Of a DNA stretch of 5,356 nt, positions 1 through 5,356 are shown piece by piece. The stretch covers positions 1 to 5,356 of the forward strand of contig JAEYIG010000084.1 in NCBI GenBank assembly GCA_023409175.1, written 5' to 3'. This stretch comes from Pseudomonadota bacterium (GTDB taxonomy: Bacteria > Pseudomonadota > Gammaproteobacteria > Burkholderiales > Burkholderiaceae_D). Each line of letters begins with the position of its first letter. Within the stretch, counting starts at the first letter, position 1. The notes beneath the pieces are model-generated. The model did not search any database. It saw only the letters and a program-made list of their open reading frames with translations, and was not told the origin of the DNA. The translations under genes were made by a program, and so were the position numbers.

Positions 1-677
1 GAAAACCGGCCACTCTGGTGACGAAACTGGAAGGAGACTGGCAGCCGGATCCGAAAGCCGTCCATTGCGCCGAAGTGGGCGACATGATGGCAAGAATGCA
101 TCTGGCCGGTCAGGATTTTCCTTTGAAGCAACCGAATTTGCGCGGGATTGACTGGTGGAGAAAAACGGCACCGCAGGTTCTGGAATATCTCCCGGTTGAG
201 GCATCCCTTTTTCTCCAGAACGAAATGCGGTTTCAGGAAGAATTTGCCGATTCGGCTCTCTATTGGAAACTGTTCCGTGGGCCCATTCATGCCGACCTGT
301 TTCGCAACAATGTCATGTTCGACGGAGAAAAACTTTCGGGCTTTTTTGATTTCTATTTTGCCGGTTGCGATACCTGGCTGTTTGATGTGGCTGTCGCCAT
401 CAATGACTGGTGCATCGATCTGGAAACAGGTGAACTTGATCCAACCCGGGTCCGCGCCTTTCTTGATGCGTATCATGCGGTACGCCCTTTTACCCTTGAC
501 GAGAGCGCGGCCTGGAAAGCAATATTGAGAGGTGCCTCCCTAAGGTTCTGGCTTTCCAGGCTGTACGATTACTATTTGCCCCGGGAGGCTGAAATGCTGA
601 CGCCTCACGATCCCCGTCATTTTGAACGTATCCTGAGATTGCGTGTTTCTAAACCTGCTCCTGAATTGTTTGCATGA
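1..677 (+). CDS. thrB: Homoserine kinase ThrB, C-terminal part (5' end outside window)
   Basis: Homoserine kinase phosphorylates L-homoserine with ATP in the cytoplasm, giving O-phospho-L-homoserine for threonine synthase. This is the aminoglycoside-phosphotransferase-fold type found in many proteobacteria, not the GHMP-kinase type of E. coli. The frame is open to the left edge, and the first readable residues ([11 protein letters not shown]) fit the family interior, so the GTG at 18 is not a start. About 224 residues are visible of a usual 310-330. The catalytic loop [12 protein letters not shown] begins with His at 288-290 and has the HxDxxxxN pattern of the fold. The metal-binding segment [17 protein letters not shown] follows, with its Asp at 348-350, and then NDWCID, a strong ThrB signature. 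The C-terminal helical part looks intact. The TGA stop overlaps the start of the next gene (ATGA), so the two are probably co-transcribed and translationally coupled. Identification is firm; only the N-terminal third is missing. Confidence 0.95.
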   Translation, partial: KPATLVTKLEGDWQPDPKAVHCAEVGDMMARMHLAGQDFPLKQPNLRGIDWWRKTAPQVLEYLPVEASLFLQNEMRFQEEFADSALYWKLFRGPIHADLFRNNVMFDGEKLSGFFDFYFAGCDTWLFDVAVAINDWCIDLETGELDPTRVRAFLDAYHAVRPFTLDESAAWKAILRGASLRFWLSRLYDYYLPREAEMLTPHDPRHFERILRLRVSKPAPELFA

Positions 678-1438
678 ATTCGATTACGGCTAAAACAGGC
701 TGGACCTGGATTGTGAAGGGTTACGGTATCTTTCGTAAAAGACCGTTCCTCTTGACCAATATTTTTTTCGCTTACATGATCGGATTGATGCTGCTTGGCA
801 TTTTTCCCTTTATCGGACAGATCCTTCCCATCCTCGTGGTTCCCGTTTTTACGTTTTTCTTTATGGAAACCTGCTACCGGATTGATGCAGAGAAGTATGT
901 CTCATTCAGGGACTTGTTCAACGTGTTCAACAGGCAGATAATTTCGCGCCTGCTGCTGCTGGGTAGCATATACCTGTTATATGCATTGCTGTTGTCCGTC
1001 ATTGCCATTGCGATCGACGGAGGCCTGCTTCTTGGCGCCGTAACGCAACCGACGCCACAGGAACTGACGTCATCCCAGCAAATCAAAATGATGCTGACGT
1101 TTGTCCTGATGATCGCGCTTTACATCCCGTTTGCCATGGCCGTCTGGTATGCCACCCCTCTTATCGGCTGGCAAAAGATGAGTATAGGCAAAGCCATCTT
1201 TTTCAGCTTTTTTGCTGTCCTGCGCACAATAAAGCCGTTTCTGGTGTATGTTTTCTGCTGGCTGACAATTGGGCTGGCGCTGCCTGTCGTTCTTGGAAGC
1301 ATCCTGATTCTCATGGGAGGACAGCAATTGGCCGTCTTCATATTGATGATTTTATCTGTCATCCTGAGCATTTTGGGATATTGTTCTTTTTATCCCACGT
1401 ATAAAGACGTTTTCGGCCAACCTGATGCCGACAATTGA
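674..1438 (+). CDS. BPSS1780-family multi-pass inner-membrane protein, function unknown
   Basis: A 254-residue hydrophobic protein of unknown function. I recognise it as resembling the conserved BPSS1780 family of Burkholderiales, which often lies behind thrB; that assignment is from memory, not a search. The N-terminus has the pattern [16 protein letters not shown] (residues 9-24), a short amphipathic stretch before the membrane part. Hydrophobic segments lie at about 26-45, 47-65, 92-114, 139-160, 187-213 and 217-238, giving about six transmembrane helices. A polar loop with [13 protein letters not shown] lies at about 124-136. The C-terminus carries a conserved-looking [10 protein letters not shown] (239-248) and a short acidic tail. 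No signal peptide, catalytic motif or transporter signature is evident. The start ATG overlaps the thrB stop, and no clear Shine-Dalgarno sequence lies just upstream, so translation probably depends on ribosomes finishing thrB. A role in threonine metabolism or export is possible from context only. Confidence 0.85.
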   Translation: MNSITAKTGWTWIVKGYGIFRKRPFLLTNIFFAYMIGLMLLGIFPFIGQILPILVVPVFTFFFMETCYRIDAEKYVSFRDLFNVFNRQIISRLLLLGSIYLLYALLLSVIAIAIDGGLLLGAVTQPTPQELTSSQQIKMMLTFVLMIALYIPFAMAVWYATPLIGWQKMSIGKAIFFSFFAVLRTIKPFLVYVFCWLTIGLALPVVLGSILILMGGQQLAVFILMILSVILSILGYCSFYPTYKDVFGQPDADN

Positions 1439-1465
1439 TCATTTTCGGTTTTTAAACGGTAAAAT
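1435..1465 (+). promoter_or_regulatory. Possible weak sigma-70 promoter for argB
   Basis: The 92-base gap between the membrane-protein gene and argB is A/T-rich. It contains TAAAAT at 1460-1465, five of six matches to the -10 consensus. The best upstream partner is TTGATC at 1435-1440, overlapping the preceding stop codon, with four of six matches but a 19-base spacer, longer than the optimal 17. No palindromic ArgR-like operator was obvious. The rest of the gap holds T-rich stretches and the argB ribosome binding site, AGGA at 1521-1524, six bases before the ATG. The promoter is tentative; argB could also be read from the thrB side, as I see no convincing terminator between them. Confidence 0.25.
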
Positions 1466-1521
1466 TCATTTTTGTTTCCGTTTCCAATCCCTTTTTTCAT
1501 GCCCTATTCAACAGGCTGTGA

Positions 1522-2412
<891 letters not shown>

Positions 2413-2426
2413 GAAGATATTCGGAA

Positions 2427-2464
2427 CAAATAAAAAGGGCAGCGAAAGCTGCCCTTTTTATTTG
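2427..2464. terminator. Bidirectional rho-independent terminator between argB and atpC
   Basis: A perfect 17-bp inverted repeat: the left arm at 2427-2443 and right arm at 2448-2464 enclose a GAAA tetraloop (2444-2447). The core GGGCAGC/GCTGCCC is flanked by A-runs on the left and T-runs on the right. Either strand therefore gives a G/C-rich stem followed by a U-rich tract, the form of an intrinsic terminator. It lies 14 bases after the argB stop and 14 bases beyond the atpC stop on the other strand, so it can end both convergent transcripts. The pairing was read base by base; termination itself is inferred. Confidence 0.93.
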
Positions 2465-2478
2465 AATGACCGAAATCA

Positions 2479-2901
2479 TTAATGCTTGCGGCGCAATTTC
2501 TTAATCATGGCCAACTGCGCAACAGCCATGGCGATTTCTGCCTGGGCTTTCGCGTAGTCGATCTGGGATTCACGATTCAAAATAGCGTCTTCAGCCAATT
2601 TCTTGGATTCGTTCGCCTTGGCTTCATCAAGATCTTTTGCACGGATTGCCGTATCAGCCAAAACGGTAACGGCATGCGGTTGAACTTCAAGAACACCACC
2701 GGCGACAAAGACGTATTCTTCTTCTTCCTTGCCGCTAACTTTAATACGCACAGCACCAGGCTTGATACGGGTAATCAGGGGAGCATGTTTTGGGAGGATA
2801 CCCAGCTCGCCCATTTCGCCCGGCAACACGACGAATTCGGCTTCTCCAGAAAAAATCAATTCTTCTGCAGAGACTACGTCAACATGTATGGTGTTTGCCA
2901 T
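2479..2901 (-). CDS. atpC: F1Fo ATP synthase epsilon subunit AtpC
   Basis: Epsilon is part of the central stalk of the F1 sector. It joins gamma to the c-ring and can inhibit ATP hydrolysis through its C-terminal helices. The protein has 140 residues, the usual length. The N-terminal beta-sandwich (about 1-85) shows the family patterns [34 protein letters not shown] and PGAVRI, then [22 protein letters not shown]. The C-terminal helical hairpin (about 88-140) begins at [10 protein letters not shown], is Ala- and Lys-rich and ends in KKLRRKH, so the inhibitory domain appears present. The ATG at 2901 is preceded by AAAGG (complement of 2910-2914) with an eight-base spacer. It is the last gene of the operon, downstream of atpD after a 95-base gap that holds an inverted repeat, and is followed by the shared terminator. 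Confidence 0.97.
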   Translation of the reverse strand: MANTIHVDVVSAEELIFSGEAEFVVLPGEMGELGILPKHAPLITRIKPGAVRIKVSGKEEEEYVFVAGGVLEVQPHAVTVLADTAIRAKDLDEAKANESKKLAEDAILNRESQIDYAKAQAEIAMAVAQLAMIKKLRRKH

Positions 2902-2941
2902 GTTTGAAACCTTTATGATCGTTCAGTTGCTTTTCGATTTT

Positions 2942-2982
2942 GTTACTGTGTGAGTGCAAAAAATAACCCTCACACAGATAAC
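2942..2982 (-). promoter_or_regulatory. Inverted repeat / mRNA hairpin in the atpD-atpC gap
   Basis: CTGTGTGAG at 2946-2954 and CTCACACAG at 2969-2977 are exact reverse complements (9 bp). The stem extends by four pairs (GTTA at 2942-2945 with TAAC at 2979-2982) across one bulged A at 2978, around a 14-base loop. In the atp transcript the hairpin begins 14 nt after the atpD stop and ends 40 nt before the atpC start. It is not followed by a U-run, so it is a poor intrinsic terminator. It could be an RNA processing or stability element that sets epsilon output against beta, or a protein-binding palindrome. The structure is read from the sequence; the function is inference. Confidence 0.6.
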
Positions 2983-2996
2983 CCAATCACAACCGA

Positions 2997-4394
<1,398 letters not shown>

Positions 4395-4432
4395 TTATTC
4401 GTTTAATGCAATTCCATCGAATCAGCTACGGA

Positions 4433-5302
4433 TTAAACCGCTGCCGCACCTGCCACAATTTCAGACAACTCGGTCGTAATCGCTGCCTGACGGGTCTTGT
4501 TATAAACCAGTTTCAGTTCTGAAATAACGTTACCCGCATTGTCACTGGCTGCTTTCATGGCAACCATCCGCGCAGATTGTTCAGACCCGATATTTTCAGC
4601 GACTGACTGATAAAGCAGTGCTTCAATATAACGCTGCAACAAGGTATCGATAACAGCAGGTGCATCCGGTTCGTAAATATATTCCCAGCTGTGGCTTTTG
4701 GTTTCCACTTTGAGAGTATCTTTAGGTAATGGAAGCAACTGTTCAATTACCGGTTCCTGTTTCATCGTATTGATGAATTTGTTGTAGCACAGGTAGATGG
4801 CATCCAGATTTTCCGCATTGTACTCATCCAGTAAAACTTTAAAAGGCCCAATCAGCTGTTCGAGACGGGGTGTATCACCGAGCTGAACGAGAGAGGATAA
4901 AACCTTTGCGCCAATCCGGTTCAAAAATCCCAGACCCTTGGTGCCAATAGCGACTGTTACAATACTGTTGCCCTTGGCTTCTTCTTCACGCATTTTGTTG
5001 GTGACGACTCTCAATACGTTGGTATTCAAGCCACCACACAAACCCTTGTCGGTCGTGACAACAACCAGACCGATTCTTTTGGCTTCTGCACGTTCAACCG
5101 TGAATGGATGGACGTAATCAGGGTTTGCTTCTGCCAAGTGAGCTGCAATATTGCGAACAATTTCGCTATATGGACGACTGGAGCGCATCCGTTCCTGCGC
5201 CTTGCGCATTTTGGATGCAGCCACCATTTCCATAGCCTTGGTAATTTTCCTCGTGTTTTCTACGCTGCTGATTTGGCCGCGTATTTCCTTGCCTGATGCC
5301 AT
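4433..5302 (-). CDS. atpG: F1Fo ATP synthase gamma subunit AtpG
   Basis: Gamma is the rotor shaft of F1: its N- and C-terminal helices form a coiled coil inside the alpha3beta3 ring, and its Rossmann-like middle contacts epsilon and the c-ring. The protein has 289 residues, the usual size. The N-terminal helix has the family signature [33 protein letters not shown] (4-36). The middle domain includes [18 protein letters not shown] (79-96). The C-terminal helix contains the highly conserved [45 protein letters not shown] (244-288), the usual gamma ending. The ATG at 5302 has AAGGAGT (complement of 5311-5317) eight bases upstream, an excellent ribosome binding site. It lies between the presumed atpA end and atpD, the standard order. 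Nothing is truncated or unusual. Confidence 0.97.
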   Translation of the reverse strand: MASGKEIRGQISSVENTRKITKAMEMVAASKMRKAQERMRSSRPYSEIVRNIAAHLAEANPDYVHPFTVERAEAKRIGLVVVTTDKGLCGGLNTNVLRVVTNKMREEEAKGNSIVTVAIGTKGLGFLNRIGAKVLSSLVQLGDTPRLEQLIGPFKVLLDEYNAENLDAIYLCYNKFINTMKQEPVIEQLLPLPKDTLKVETKSHSWEYIYEPDAPAVIDTLLQRYIEALLYQSVAENIGSEQSARMVAMKAASDNAGNVISELKLVYNKTRQAAITTELSEIVAGAAAV

Positions 5303-5339
5303 GAGGCTTTACTCCTTGTCGCGTCAGTTAAATCGTTAA

Positions 5340-5356
5340 TCAGGCAGCTTCCTGAG
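5340..5356 (-). CDS. atpA: Probable last codons of ATP synthase alpha subunit AtpA (rest outside window)
   Basis: The gene upstream of atpG in bacterial atp operons is almost always atpA. On the minus strand the last bases of the window read ...QEAA followed by TGA at 5342-5340, which would leave a 37-base gap to atpG containing its ribosome binding site. A second frame gives LRKLPD then TAA at 5338-5336. Too few residues are visible to confirm either frame by similarity. The gene name rests on operon order; the QEAA frame is my preference because it resembles an ordinary soluble helical tail. Confidence 0.4.

Noticed and set aside
18..20. GTG as the start of thrB
   Set aside because: The frame stays open to the window edge and the residues before it (KPATL) fit the ThrB interior, so the gene begins outside the window.
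1454..1497. Possible terminator after the membrane-protein gene (AAACGG/CCGTTT, then a T-run at 1492-1497)
   Set aside because: The stem is only six pairs with a poorly paired 18-base interior, and the T-run starts eight bases after the stem; too weak to call.
2482..2907. A 141-codon open frame opposite atpC
   Set aside because: In codon register with atpC and the same kind of shadow; the atpC protein is clearly the real product.

Overview
This window looks like ordinary chromosomal housekeeping DNA from a betaproteobacterium of the order Burkholderiales. Three things point there: ArgB matches the Burkholderiales form almost throughout, including an [15 protein letters not shown] C-terminus; a BPSS1780-type membrane protein sits directly behind thrB; and the F1 subunits are of the betaproteobacterial type. 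By eye the base composition is roughly balanced, lower in G+C than most Burkholderiales. That would suit a lineage such as Oxalobacter, but the genus is a guess.

Left half (1-2412, + strand): the 3' part of thrB (homoserine kinase, threonine synthesis) enters from the left edge. It overlaps by 4 bases (ATGA) with a gene for a multi-pass inner-membrane protein of unknown function. After a 92-base gap with at most a weak promoter comes argB (N-acetylglutamate kinase, arginine synthesis). Its N-terminal helix and C-terminal segment resemble those of the arginine-inhibited hexameric class.

Middle (2413-2478): argB converges with the ATP synthase operon. The 66-base gap contains a perfect 17-bp stem with a GAAA loop and T/A-rich flanks, well placed to terminate transcription from both sides.

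Right half (2479-5356, - strand): the distal end of the F1Fo ATP synthase operon, read right to left as (atpA end) - atpG (gamma) - atpD (beta) - atpC (epsilon). Gamma, beta and epsilon are complete. Each has a good Shine-Dalgarno sequence, and beta keeps its catalytic residues. The beta start is best placed at ATG 4373, because an upstream TTG reading would put the ribosome binding site inside the coding region. The 95-base atpD-atpC gap carries a long imperfect inverted repeat, which is the least explained element in the window.

I found no mobile element, CRISPR array, RNA gene, phage gene or new multi-gene system. The few points worth checking are the atpD-atpC hairpin, the coupled unknown membrane protein and the atpD start.
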